From JACPFJ01 sp036504875 (GTDB taxonomy: Bacteria > Desulfobacterota > Desulfuromonadia > Geobacterales > Pseudopelobacteraceae): a stretch of DNA of 64,000 nucleotides. Under the pieces are notes generated by a model, which did no database searches, was not told the origin of the DNA, and was given only the letters and a program-made list of their open reading frames with translations. Shown piece by piece: positions 50,935 to 59,517 of the stretch; the first letter of the stretch is position 1; each line of letters opens with the position of its first letter. A program made the position numbers and the translations under genes. The stretch is from the NCBI GenBank assembly GCA_036504875.1, contig DASXUK010000003.1, forward strand, positions 197,549 through 261,548. Direction: 5' to 3'.

Positions 50935-51330
50935 TTAAACCCTTCTTCTTTTAGGAGGACGACAGCCATTGTGAGGAATGGGCGTCACGTCCTTAATGAA
51001 ACTTATATTAAATCCAACCGCTTGTAGGGCTCTTAGTGCTGATTCACGACCGGAACCTGGTCCTTTCACATAAACCTCTACATTTCTGAGGCCATGCTCC
51101 TGGGCCTTTTTAGCGCAATCCTCAGCAGCAATCTGAGCAGCAAAAGGAGTGCTCTTTCGAGAACCCTTGAACCCTTTTGCACCAGCAGTGGACCAGGCAA
51201 TAACATTACCAACCGCATCAGTGATTGTAATAATAGTATTGTTAAAAGTTGCCTGAATGTGAGCAACACCGTTGGTTATATTTTTTCTTTCTTTTTTCTT
51301 GCGAACGACTTTCTTAGCTGGGCTTGCCAT
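50935..51330 (-). CDS. rpsK: 30S ribosomal protein S11
   Basis: 131 residues. GVAHIQATFNNTIITITDAVGNVIAW, and the C-terminal DVTPIPHNGCRPPKRRRV are diagnostic. It forms part of the 30S platform. Confidence 0.98.
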   Translation of the reverse strand: MASPAKKVVRKKKERKNITNGVAHIQATFNNTIITITDAVGNVIAWSTAGAKGFKGSRKSTPFAAQIAAEDCAKKAQEHGLRNVEVYVKGPGSGRESALRALQAVGFNISFIKDVTPIPHNGCRPPKRRRV

Positions 51331-51354
51331 TCTTATTCTCCAAAGCTAGATAGA

Positions 51355-51723
51355 TTATTTCTTCTTGCCAGCAACAGTACGGGCTGGGCCTTTTCGAGTG
51401 CGAGCGTTTGTTTTTGTTCGCTGACCCCTAACCGGGAGCCCTTTTCTATGACGAAGCCCACGATAGCAGCCCAGGTCCATCAGACGCTTGATATTCATCG
51501 ATATTTCACGACGCAGGTCACCTTCGACCTTGCAATTGCGATCGATCTCATCACGCAATCTCGCAACCTCGGCCTCAGTCAACTTATCTGTACGTGTGTC
51601 CGGATCAACTTTAGCATCTGCAAGAAGCGCATCAGCTGTTGAACGGCCAATTCCATAAATATAAGTGAGAGCAACAACTATCCGCTTATTCTTTGGTAAA
51701 TCAATACCTGCAATTCGAGCCAA
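51355..51723 (-). CDS. rpsM: 30S ribosomal protein S13
   Basis: 122 residues. MARIAGIDLPKNKRIVVALTYIYGIG, RGLRHRKGLPVRGQRTKTNARTRKGP. It contacts the P-site tRNA and L5 across the subunit interface. Confidence 0.98.
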   Translation of the reverse strand: MARIAGIDLPKNKRIVVALTYIYGIGRSTADALLADAKVDPDTRTDKLTEAEVARLRDEIDRNCKVEGDLRREISMNIKRLMDLGCYRGLRHRKGLPVRGQRTKTNARTRKGPARTVAGKKK

Positions 51724-51745
51724 TTGAAAGTCCTCCTTTAATTAC

Positions 51746-51859
51746 TCAACCCTGACGTTGTGAGTGCTTCGGAATATCACAGATTACACGAACGACGCCC
51801 TTACGCTTAATAATTTTGCACTTATCACAAATCTTCTTTACTGACGCTCTAACTTTCAT
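51746..51859 (-). CDS. rpmJ: 50S ribosomal protein L36 (zinc-type)
   Basis: 37 residues, MKVRASVKKICDKCKIIKRKG then VRVICDIPKHSQRQG, found by translating the gap between rpsM and map. The three Cys and one His of the zinc form are present. Only 13 bases separate it from map, so infA is not between them. Confidence 0.97.
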   Translation of the reverse strand: MKVRASVKKICDKCKIIKRKGVVRVICDIPKHSQRQG

Positions 51860-51872
51860 ATGTAACTCCCTC

Positions 51873-52625
51873 TCATACAACTATGCTTGTCAATATTTCA
51901 GGGCCAGAATCTGTAATGGCAACTGTGTGTTCAAAATGTGCAGAAAGCCCACCATCACATGTTATAACTGTCCAACCATCCTCAAGCACTCTAACCTCAT
52001 GGCTCTTCTGATTAATCATTGGTTCAATCGCGAGCACCATTCCTGGTTTAAGTTTAACACCTTTTCCTTTATCTCCGAAATTAGGTACTTGCGGATCCTC
52101 GTGCAGACTTTTGCCAATACCATGGCCAACAAAATCACGCACAACCGAAAAGCCATTTGATTCAACATAACTTTGGATAGCAAAAGATATATCAAATAGC
52201 CTAGCATCTGGAGTCGCCTGAGCAATCCCCTCGTATAATGATCTTTCCGTAACCTTAGTTAGACGCAATGCCTGCTCTGCAACATCACCTACCGGCAAAG
52301 TAATAGCCGCGTCACCATAGAAATCGTCGTATAAAACCCCAAAGTCAATACTAAGCAGATCACCATTTTTTAAAGGAACAGATGAAGGCATTCCATGAAC
52401 AACTTGATTATTTAAAGAGCAACAAAGTGCATAAGGAAAATTATGATAGCCTTTAAAAGCTGGTTTCGCCTTACGCTTTTTGGATTCTTCTAATGCAATA
52501 TTTTCAAGATCCAGCGTGCTCACTCCAGGCCGAACCTGTTCTCCGAGCAAAGCAAGAATTTCTGCAACTATCCTACATGAAGCCCTCATCCGTTCGATCT
52601 CACGGAGAGATTTAAGGATGATCAC
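51873..52625 (-). CDS. map: Methionine aminopeptidase, type I
   Basis: 250 residues from GTG 52625 (MIILKSLREIERMRASCRI). It removes N-terminal Met from new proteins. Metal ligands are in SIDFGVLYDDFYGDAA (Asp, Asp), FVGHGIGKSLHEDPQVPNFG (His) and the two Glu of VLAIEPM and FEHTVAI. GTG 52625 overlaps the adk stop by 14 bases and has GGAAGGG upstream; no ATG fits the family start. Confidence 0.95.
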   Translation of the reverse strand: MIILKSLREIERMRASCRIVAEILALLGEQVRPGVSTLDLENIALEESKKRKAKPAFKGYHNFPYALCCSLNNQVVHGMPSSVPLKNGDLLSIDFGVLYDDFYGDAAITLPVGDVAEQALRLTKVTERSLYEGIAQATPDARLFDISFAIQSYVESNGFSVVRDFVGHGIGKSLHEDPQVPNFGDKGKGVKLKPGMVLAIEPMINQKSHEVRVLEDGWTVITCDGGLSAHFEHTVAITDSGPEILTSIVV

Positions 52626-53274
52626 CAGAATGCCCTTCCAAAACATCAATAATTTGTTGTTGCACCTTCGGGATTGAAGCACAACCATCAACACTTCTTA
52701 ACAGGCCGCTAGACCGATAATAAGCTTTCAATGGGGCAGTCTGCTTGTCATATATATTAAGCCTATTTACGATCGTCTCTTCGTGATCATCGGCGCGTTG
52801 AACCAAAGAACCTCCGCAGAGGTCACATATTCCGGCTTTAAGTGGCGGATCATTTATAAGATGAAAAACTTTGCCACAGCCGGCACAGGCACGTCGCCCC
52901 GACAAACGCTCAATGATTTTATAATTATCAACATCAAGCGAAATAACGTAGTCTATTTTTTTATCAACTTCAGACAAAATACCATCAAGAGAATCTGCTT
53001 GAGGTATAGTCCGGGGAAATCCATCAAGCACAAAACCCCTCAGACAATCAGATTGAGCCAAGCGATCACTTACAATACCCAAAACAACATCATCGGATAC
53101 CAGTCCGCCGGAATCCATTATCTTCTTTGCTTCTAACCCTAAAGGCGTCTGAGCCTTAACTGCGGCCCTAAGAATATCTCCCGTAGAAATCTGGGGTATT
53201 CCAAAGCGCTCAACCAAAAACTGGGCCTGAGTACCCTTACCAGCGCCAGGTGGGCCAAAAAGAATTAGGTTCAT
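52612..53274 (-). CDS. adk: Adenylate kinase
   Basis: 220 residues, long form. Walker A LFGPPGAGKGTQ, DGFPRTIPQA, and a zinc-type LID with CAGCGKVFH and CDLCGG. Balances AMP, ADP and ATP. Sits between secY and map as in many bacteria. Confidence 0.98.
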   Translation of the reverse strand: MNLILFGPPGAGKGTQAQFLVERFGIPQISTGDILRAAVKAQTPLGLEAKKIMDSGGLVSDDVVLGIVSDRLAQSDCLRGFVLDGFPRTIPQADSLDGILSEVDKKIDYVISLDVDNYKIIERLSGRRACAGCGKVFHLINDPPLKAGICDLCGGSLVQRADDHEETIVNRLNIYDKQTAPLKAYYRSSGLLRSVDGCASIPKVQQQIIDVLEGHSGDHP

Positions 53275-53277
53275 CTA

Positions 53278-54585
53278 TTACTTTCTCCCCCTAATTCTAA
53301 CACCCTTGAGGAAACCTTCGTAATTTCTAGTGATGAGGTGCGACTCGATTTGAGCAACAGTATCCATACCGACACCCACAGCAATCAACAAAGCAGTACC
53401 ACCGAAATAAAACGGAAGATTAAACTTTCCGATAAGAATTGACGGAAGAACACAAACAACGGATATATATATAGCGCCAGCAAAAGTTAAACGAGTTAAA
53501 ACTGTATCCATAAAATCTGATGTTTCTTTTCCTGGTCTTATGCCAGGAATATATCCACCATGTTTTTTTATATTTTCCGCCACATCCGACGGGTTAAATG
53601 TTACAGCCGTATAGAAATAGCAGAAGAAAATTATAAATGCAACATAAAATACATTGTACGCCCAGTTACCAGGAGTCAAACTTTTTGCAGCTGTTTGAAC
53701 CCAAGGTATATCTATAAAATTTGCAATTGTTGCAGGAAACATAATGATTGAAGAAGCAAATATCGGTGGTATTACACCAGCCATGTTCACTTTAAGCGGC
53801 AAATGAGATGATTGGGCATTGAATGTCTTCAACCCTACAACTCGTTTGGCATAATGTATAGGAAGGCGACGCTGACCTCGTTCAACAAAAACAATACCAG
53901 CTATAACAGCAAACATAATTAAAAGAACAAAGAGAATTACAAACAAGGAGATCTGCCCTGCATTCAATAATCTAGCTGTGTTTCCAAGCGCAGTAGGTAT
54001 TCTAGCCACAATGCCGGCGAAAATGATTAAAGAAATTCCGTTTCCGATGCCCTTCTCGGACATCTGCTCACCGAGCCACATAATAAAAGCCGTTCCTGCG
54101 GTAAGAGTAAGAACAGTCATCAAACGAAAGGACCAGCCTGGATTAGGGACTACAAGTTCGCCAGCAGGCCCGCGCATACTCTCAAGACCAATAGCAATAC
54201 CCAGACCTTGAACAACGCTTAATACAACTGTACCATACCGGGTATATTGAATAATTTTTTTACGGCCGGACTCACCTTCTTTGGATAACTTTTCTATAGC
54301 AGGGACAACGACCGTTAGTAACTGAAAAATAATGGAAGACGAGATGTAAGGCATGATCCCGAGCGCAAAGACGGTTAATCTTTCTAGAGCACCGCCGGAA
54401 AACATGTCAAAAAGGCCAAGTAGCGTTCCCTGTGCCTGTTTGAAGAAATGTGATAAAGCAATACGATCTATTCCTGGCGTAGGAATATGGCAACCAATGC
54501 GGTAAACTGCCAGCATGCCGAGGGAAAATAAAACCCGTTTTTTTAGCTCTGGGATTTTAAATATATTCTTGAGTGCTTCGAGCAC
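53278..54585 (-). CDS. secY: Preprotein translocase subunit SecY
   Basis: 435 residues with ten membrane helices. GIMPYISSSIIFQLL, KVNMAGVIPPIFASSI, and GIRPGKETSDF are diagnostic. Start is GTG sharing one base with the rplO stop (TAGTG). Forms the SecYEG channel used by the SecA encoded at 29942. Confidence 0.98.
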   Translation of the reverse strand: MLEALKNIFKIPELKKRVLFSLGMLAVYRIGCHIPTPGIDRIALSHFFKQAQGTLLGLFDMFSGGALERLTVFALGIMPYISSSIIFQLLTVVVPAIEKLSKEGESGRKKIIQYTRYGTVVLSVVQGLGIAIGLESMRGPAGELVVPNPGWSFRLMTVLTLTAGTAFIMWLGEQMSEKGIGNGISLIIFAGIVARIPTALGNTARLLNAGQISLFVILFVLLIMFAVIAGIVFVERGQRRLPIHYAKRVVGLKTFNAQSSHLPLKVNMAGVIPPIFASSIIMFPATIANFIDIPWVQTAAKSLTPGNWAYNVFYVAFIIFFCYFYTAVTFNPSDVAENIKKHGGYIPGIRPGKETSDFMDTVLTRLTFAGAIYISVVCVLPSILIGKFNLPFYFGGTALLIAVGVGMDTVAQIESHLITRNYEGFLKGVRIRGRK

Positions 54586-55028
54586 TAGGATAGCTCCTCA
54601 ATAGTTCCGCCTGCGGCCACTATTTTATCTTTAGCAGATTGGCTAAATTTGGTAGCAGACACTGTAAGGGGCTTAAGAATCTCGCCATTACCAAGAATCT
54701 TGACATTTGAATCAATCCGATTAATCAGACCTTTTGAAATCAGCGCAGCGATATCTACCGTAGCACCGGCATCAAAAACATCAAGTTGTTTTAAATTTAC
54801 AACAGCATATTCCATACGTTCAAAAGGAGTGAATCCTCGCTTGGGAAGGCGCCGCTGCAAAGGCATCTGACCGCCTTCGAAACCGGCTTTTATACTACCA
54901 CCTGAACGAGCCTTCTGGCCTTTGTGCCCTTTTGTCGAAGTCTTGCCATGTCCTGAACCGGTACCACGGCCAATACGCTTAGGTTTTTTGGTCGAACCCA
55001 TTGCTGGTTTGAGTGTGTTCAAATCCAT
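54585..55028 (-). CDS. rplO: 50S ribosomal protein L15
   Basis: 147 residues. MDLNTLKPAMGSTKKPKRIGRGTGSGHGKTSTKGHKGQ..., with the Gly/Lys-rich N-terminus and the C-terminal VSATKFSQSAKDKIVAAGG. Start/stop overlap with secY couples their translation. Confidence 0.98.
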   Translation of the reverse strand: MDLNTLKPAMGSTKKPKRIGRGTGSGHGKTSTKGHKGQKARSGGSIKAGFEGGQMPLQRRLPKRGFTPFERMEYAVVNLKQLDVFDAGATVDIAALISKGLINRIDSNVKILGNGEILKPLTVSATKFSQSAKDKIVAAGGTIEELS

Positions 55029-55040
55029 TCTATCCGCCCT

Positions 55041-55220
55041 TTATTGTGCGATATTTAGCATATGGTTGATCTTAGCAATCATACCACGAATTTCTGGAGT
55101 ATCTGACAGTTCCACGGTTTTATTAAGTTTGTTCAAACCAAGACCAGCAACAATATCTCTGTGTTTCTTGGGTTTTCCAATTGTGCTCTTGACAAGCGTG
55201 ATACGCAACTTGGTGCTCAT
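55041..55220 (-). CDS. rpmD: 50S ribosomal protein L30
   Basis: 59 residues, found by translating the gap between rpsE and rplO: MSTKLRITLVKSTIGKPKKH, then GLGLNKLNKTVELSDTPEIRGMIAKINHMLNIAQ. Normal L30 length and motif. Confidence 0.97.
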   Translation of the reverse strand: MSTKLRITLVKSTIGKPKKHRDIVAGLGLNKLNKTVELSDTPEIRGMIAKINHMLNIAQ

Positions 55221-55240
55221 ATAGCTTCACCTCTTTTTTA

Positions 55241-55729
55241 TTATTCTGTCAAGCCACGTCGTGCAATAATTTCTTCAGGAGTCTTAAGCCTTTTTAGCCC
55301 AGCAAAAGCAGCTTTAACTACATTATGCGGATTATTTGAACCAAGACATTTTGAAAGGATGTTGTTAATTCCAGCAGCCTCAAAAATGGCACGTGCCGCA
55401 CCACCTGCTATAACACCTGTACCTGCAGATGCTGGTTTCATCAGGAGCTTTCCAGCACCAAATTTCCCTTCTATTTCAAAGGGTATTGATTGGTTCTGAT
55501 TGACAGGAACCTTGATGAGATTTTTTTTGGCCTGTTCAACACCTTTTCTAATAGCCTCAGGCACTTCATTCGCCTTGCCTAGACCATAGCCTACATGCCC
55601 GGTGCCGTCACCAACCACAATCAATGCCGAAAAGCTGAATCGTCGACCACCTTTGACAACCTTTGCTACGCGACTAATATGAACTACACGGTCAGTAAGA
55701 TTCAGATCTGCTGGATTTATTCTACTCAA
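55241..55729 (-). CDS. rpsE: 30S ribosomal protein S5
   Basis: 162 residues. VVKGGRRFSFSALIVVGDGTGHVGYGLGKANEVPEAIRKG is the S5 signature. Involved in decoding accuracy and mRNA unwinding at the entry tunnel. Confidence 0.98.
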   Translation of the reverse strand: MSRINPADLNLTDRVVHISRVAKVVKGGRRFSFSALIVVGDGTGHVGYGLGKANEVPEAIRKGVEQAKKNLIKVPVNQNQSIPFEIEGKFGAGKLLMKPASAGTGVIAGGAARAIFEAAGINNILSKCLGSNNPHNVVKAAFAGLKRLKTPEEIIARRGLTE

Positions 55730-55749
55730 TTTAAAACCTCCTCGAAATG

Positions 55750-56115
55750 CTAGAAAAGAAGCCCGGCCTCGCGGGCAGCATCTGCTAGTGCCTTAATCCT
55801 TCCGTGGTAAAGAAAACCATTACGGTCAAACACTACAGAAGTTATACCTTTTTCAATTGCAAGACGGGCAATGTTTTTGCCTACTTGAGATGCAGCGACA
55901 ACATTTCCTGTATAGGAAATTTCTTCCATTCCTGCGGACAAACTGGAACAAGCTACTAGAGTGGTTCCTTTTGAATCATCAATGAGTTGCGCGTAAATAT
56001 GGCGCGAGCTTTTAAAAACATTAAGGCGAGGACGTTCAGTGGTGCCACGAACCTTCCTGCGTACACGTACCTGACGTTTTAGCCGGGTTATAGTTTTAAG
56101 TGCAGTTTTTGCCAC
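55750..56115 (-). CDS. rplR: 50S ribosomal protein L18
   Basis: 121 residues. RLKRQVRVRRKVRGTTERPRLNVFKSSRHIYAQLIDD, ending GRIKALADAAREAGLLF. Binds 5S rRNA with L5. Confidence 0.98.
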   Translation of the reverse strand: MAKTALKTITRLKRQVRVRRKVRGTTERPRLNVFKSSRHIYAQLIDDSKGTTLVACSSLSAGMEEISYTGNVVAASQVGKNIARLAIEKGITSVVFDRNGFLYHGRIKALADAAREAGLLF

Positions 56116-56134
56116 AACGGTCTCCTTATAAAGA

Positions 56135-56674
56135 CTATTTTTTGCCTGTCTTACCGGCTTTTCTAAGTATAGTCTCGTTGGCGTATTTTATACCTTTGCC
56201 TTTATATGGCTCTGGCTCACGGAATGATCTGATTTTGGCTGCAGTCTGACCAACTAGTTCTTTGTCAAACCCTTTTATGCTAAGCTTGGTCATTTTTTCA
56301 ACATCAATCACAATACCATCAGGTATAGGAAAATTAACAGGATGCGAATAACCAAGGCTTAAAACTAGTTCTTTACCCTTAACCTCGGCACGATAACCAA
56401 CGCCATTAATTTCAAGATCAGTTTGAAAGCCCTTTGTTACGCCAATAACCATATTATTAATTAAGGTGCGGGTCAAACCATGTGCAGCACGCGTTGAAGT
56501 GTTTTCGTCGTTTCTAGAAACAACTAAACTTGTTTCAGTTATATCAAGCGATACACAGGGCATGATCTGACGGCTCAGTTTGCCATTAGGTCCTTGAACA
56601 GAGAGGACAGAATCGTTAAAAGTGAGCTTTACACCCTTGGATATTTCGATGGGAAGCTTCCCTATTCTCGACAT
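56135..56674 (-). CDS. rplF: 50S ribosomal protein L6
   Basis: 179 residues, two L6 repeats. MSRIGKLPIEISKGVKL, GVGYRAEVKGKELVLSLGYSHP, ending PEPYKGKGIKYANETILRKAGKTGKK. Confidence 0.98.
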   Translation of the reverse strand: MSRIGKLPIEISKGVKLTFNDSVLSVQGPNGKLSRQIMPCVSLDITETSLVVSRNDENTSTRAAHGLTRTLINNMVIGVTKGFQTDLEINGVGYRAEVKGKELVLSLGYSHPVNFPIPDGIVIDVEKMTKLSIKGFDKELVGQTAAKIRSFREPEPYKGKGIKYANETILRKAGKTGKK

Positions 56675-56700
56675 TGATTCATACTCCTTAATTTCAATGG

Positions 56701-57099
56701 TTACCAGATGGTGCAGAGAACTTCACCACCAATACCTGCTTTACGAGCTGCAATATCAGTAACGATTCCCTTTGAAGTAGATACTATTGCTACACCCATT
56801 CCGCTTTTTACAACCGGAATATCCTCGGCCTTTTTATAAACACGACCACCCGGCTTACTGATTCGCTTTATCTCATTTATAACGCTATCTTTCTCATCAA
56901 TATACTTCAGATAAATCCTGAGTATTCCCTGAAGATTATCAGAAATAACCTTATAATTTTTGATAAAACCTTCTTGTTTCAAAACCGTGGCGATATTTAC
57001 CTTAAGATTTGAAGATGGAATATCAACCTTTTGCAGTTTGACCATATTCGCATTTCTGATTCTGGTCAGCATATCAGCAATTGGATCTGTCATGGACAT
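56701..57099 (-). CDS. rpsH: 30S ribosomal protein S8
   Basis: 132 residues. TDPIADMLTRIRNAN at the start and GVAIVSTSKGIVTDIAARKAGIGGEVLCTIW at the end. ATG 57099 is used because AGGAG lies 9 bases upstream; a second ATG is two codons later. S8 is the usual spc-operon repressor. Confidence 0.98.
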   Translation of the reverse strand: MSMTDPIADMLTRIRNANMVKLQKVDIPSSNLKVNIATVLKQEGFIKNYKVISDNLQGILRIYLKYIDEKDSVINEIKRISKPGGRVYKKAEDIPVVKSGMGVAIVSTSKGIVTDIAARKAGIGGEVLCTIW

Positions 57100-57123
57100 C
57101 GTTGGTGACTCCTGTCTTTTTCT

Positions 57124-57309
57124 TTACCAGCTCGATTTTATCACGCCAGGTATCTGCCCAGAGGATGCATATTTTCGTAAACAAATTCTGCACATCTCAA
57201 ATTTACGATAAAATGCTTTTGGTCTTCCGCATACCTTACAACGGCTATGCTTTTGCACCGCAAACTTGGGCTTACGCTGGGATTTTATAATCATTGAAAC
57301 TTTTGCCAC
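57124..57309 (-). CDS. rpsN: 30S ribosomal protein S14, zinc type
   Basis: 61 residues, the short zinc-binding S14 (also called rpsZ). CKVCGRPKAFYRKFEMCRICLR carries the four Cys; ends GQIPGVIKSSW as expected. Confidence 0.97.
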   Translation of the reverse strand: MAKVSMIIKSQRKPKFAVQKHSRCKVCGRPKAFYRKFEMCRICLRKYASSGQIPGVIKSSW

Positions 57310-57327
57310 GGAATCCTCCCGAATGTC

Positions 57328-57867
57328 TTAGTTCCTGAACGGCATGCCCAGGTACTTAAGCAACGCCTTACCTTCTTCATCGGTTTTGGCGCTAGTAACG
57401 ATTGTTATATTTAAACCTTTAATCTTGTCTACTTTATCATAGTTGATCTCAGGAAAAATAAGCTGTTCCTTGATACCGAGGGTATAATTACCTTTGCCAT
57501 CGAAAGCTTTACCGGAAACACCCTTAAAATCACGTACTCTGGCAAGAGAAATATTCATAAGCCGATCAAGAAATTCATACATTCTGTCACGGCGAAGAGT
57601 AACCATGCAGCCAATCGGCATACCTTCGCGCAGCTTAAAAGTAGCGATTGATTTTTTGGCTTTGGTAATTACAGACTTTTGTCCTGTAATAGCATTCAAT
57701 TCGTCGCTTGCAGAATCAAGAATTTTTACATTCTGTATAGCTTCACCAAGCCCCATATTCAAGACTACCTTCTCTATGCGTGGAACTTCCATAATGTTCT
57801 TATAGTTGAAATCTTTTCGCAACTTAGCGACTACATCAGTATCATAAATTTCTTTTAATCGAGCCAT
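57328..57867 (-). CDS. rplE: 50S ribosomal protein L5
   Basis: 179 residues. NIMEVPRIEKVVLNMGLGEA, KKSIATFKLREGMPIGCMVTLR, and LGIKEQLIFPEI. Binds 5S rRNA and contacts P-site tRNA. Confidence 0.98.
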   Translation of the reverse strand: MARLKEIYDTDVVAKLRKDFNYKNIMEVPRIEKVVLNMGLGEAIQNVKILDSASDELNAITGQKSVITKAKKSIATFKLREGMPIGCMVTLRRDRMYEFLDRLMNISLARVRDFKGVSGKAFDGKGNYTLGIKEQLIFPEINYDKVDKIKGLNITIVTSAKTDEEGKALLKYLGMPFRN

Positions 57868-57884
57868 TGATCACTTCCCCCTAT

Positions 57885-58211
57885 CTATTTCACAAGAGAA
57901 TTGCCGCATTTTACGCAAATTCTCTGTTTTTCACCGTTTTCCAAAGTCGTTCTTTTAATCCTAACCGGTTTCGAACACTTGGAGCAGAACGGCATCACAT
58001 TGGAGATATGGATCGCAGCCTCTTTTTCCTTAATTCCACCGGGTTCATTACCACGTGCCTTAAGATGGCGCTTTACCATATTGAGACCTTCAACTATTAC
58101 GCTATCCTTCTTTGGTAATAACTGAACAATCTTACCGGTTTTATTTTTTTCTTTGCCGGCAACTACCATTACGGTGTCACCTTTGCTGACATGTGATTTT
58201 GTAGCTTGCAT
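57885..58211 (-). CDS. rplX: 50S ribosomal protein L24
   Basis: 108 residues. KOW-motif SKGDTVMVVAGKEKNKTGKI, then GLNMVKRHLKARGN. The C-terminal half has CSKCSKPVRI and CVKCG, a zinc ribbon found in many L24 proteins. Confidence 0.97.
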   Translation of the reverse strand: MQATKSHVSKGDTVMVVAGKEKNKTGKIVQLLPKKDSVIVEGLNMVKRHLKARGNEPGGIKEKEAAIHISNVMPFCSKCSKPVRIKRTTLENGEKQRICVKCGNSLVK

Positions 58212-58231
58212 CTCTGTATCTCCGATTTCGA

Positions 58232-58600
58232 TTAGAGTACTTCTGGCGCGAGAGAAATGATCTTCATGAACTTTTTGGCGCGCAGTTCTCTGGCAACAGG
58301 GCCAAATATACGCGTTCCAATTGGTTCTTTTTGGTTGTTGATCACAACTCCCGAATTATCATCAAAGCGGATAAATGAACCGTCAGGGCGACCTAATTCC
58401 TTAGCGGTTCTTACAATGACCGCCTTGACAACATCACCTTTTTTGACTTTTGAATTCGGGAGAGCCTCACGAACAGAGGCAACGATTATATCGCCAATTC
58501 CTGCGTATTTGCGCTTTGAGCCGCCCAAAACCTTAATACAAAAAAGTTTCTTAGCTCCAGAATTATCGGCAACGTCTAATATTGACTGCATTTGTATCAT
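58232..58600 (-). CDS. rplN: 50S ribosomal protein L14
   Basis: 122 residues. QSILDVADNSGAKKLFCIKVLGG and the end RELRAKKFMKIISLAPEVL. ATG 58600 has AGGAG 9 bases upstream; a second ATG lies three codons in. Confidence 0.98.
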   Translation of the reverse strand: MIQMQSILDVADNSGAKKLFCIKVLGGSKRKYAGIGDIIVASVREALPNSKVKKGDVVKAVIVRTAKELGRPDGSFIRFDDNSGVVINNQKEPIGTRIFGPVARELRAKKFMKIISLAPEVL

Positions 58601-58617
58601 TACTGATTACTCCTGTC

Positions 58618-58875
58618 CTAAGAGATGCTTTCGATGATCTGCTTCAGGTTCCAGCGCTTATCCTTACTCAGTGGACGGCACTCAATGATTTGAACGCGGT
58701 CGCCAATCTTGCAATTGTTGTTCTCATCATGAACTTTATATCTAACACTACGCTTTATATACTTATTGTAAACAGGGTGCTTGGTAAGCCGATCTACCTT
58801 GACAACGGCAGTTTTCTCCATTTTGTCACTTACCACTGTACCTACCTGTAATCTTCTGTGACCACGTTCACTCAT
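58618..58875 (-). CDS. rpsQ: 30S ribosomal protein S17
   Basis: 85 residues. GTVVSDKMEKTAVVKVDRLTKHPVYNKYIKRS and GDRVQIIECRPLSKDKRW are the S17 OB-fold landmarks. Confidence 0.98.
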   Translation of the reverse strand: MSERGHRRLQVGTVVSDKMEKTAVVKVDRLTKHPVYNKYIKRSVRYKVHDENNNCKIGDRVQIIECRPLSKDKRWNLKQIIESIS

Positions 58876-58885
58876 CTGTTGCTCC

Positions 58886-59074
58886 CTATGGCTTGTTCTC
58901 GGTAATAATGGTGTTTACCCTAGCGATATCTTTTTGGATACCATTAAGCTTTGAAGTATTTTCAAGTCTGCCGGTATGCAACTGAAACTTGAGATTAAAG
59001 AGTTCTTGGGTCAGATCAGCTTTCTTCTTAACAAGTTCCTCAGTAGATATTTTACGTAATTCATTAGGCTTCAT
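58886..59074 (-). CDS. rpmC: 50S ribosomal protein L29
   Basis: 62 residues, MKPNELRKISTEELVKKKAD with LFNLKFQLHTGRLENTSKL. ATG 59074 follows AGAGGTGA and overlaps the rplP end by 11 bases. L29 lies at the exit tunnel. Confidence 0.97.
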   Translation of the reverse strand: MKPNELRKISTEELVKKKADLTQELFNLKFQLHTGRLENTSKLNGIQKDIARVNTIITENKP

Positions 59075-59486
59075 TGTTTTCACCTCTAGCAATAAACTTT
59101 GTGGAAAGAGGCAGTTTATGCGCAGCCAGACGAAGTGCTTCGCGGGCGATTTCCTCGGTTACACCTTCCATTTCATAGAGAACGGTGCCAGGTTTAATAA
59201 CTGCAACCCAAGAATCAGGAGAACCTTTACCTTTACCCATCCTGGTTTCAGCCGGCTTTGAAGTTAAAGGCTTATCTGGAAAAACACGGATCCAGATTTT
59301 ACCACCCCTCTTGATATATCGAGTCATTGCTATACGAGCGGCTTCAATCTGCCGTGAATCTAACCAACCGCACTCTGTAGACTGTAAACCGAATTCACCA
59401 AAAGAAAGTGTTATTCCACGGCAGGGTTTGCCAGTCATGCGCCCCTTCATTTGCTTTCTATGTTTAACCCGCTTAGGCATTAACAT
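59064..59486 (-). CDS. rplP: 50S ribosomal protein L16
   Basis: 140 residues. PKRVKHRKQMKGRMTG, SFGEFGLQSTECGWLDSRQIEAARIAMTRYIKRGGKIWIR. ATG 59486 has AGGAG 10 bases upstream. Confidence 0.98.
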   Translation of the reverse strand: MLMPKRVKHRKQMKGRMTGKPCRGITLSFGEFGLQSTECGWLDSRQIEAARIAMTRYIKRGGKIWIRVFPDKPLTSKPAETRMGKGKGSPDSWVAVIKPGTVLYEMEGVTEEIAREALRLAAHKLPLSTKFIARGENNEA

Positions 59487-59517
59487 TGAAACTTACTCCT
59501 GTTCTGCGAAGAATTAA

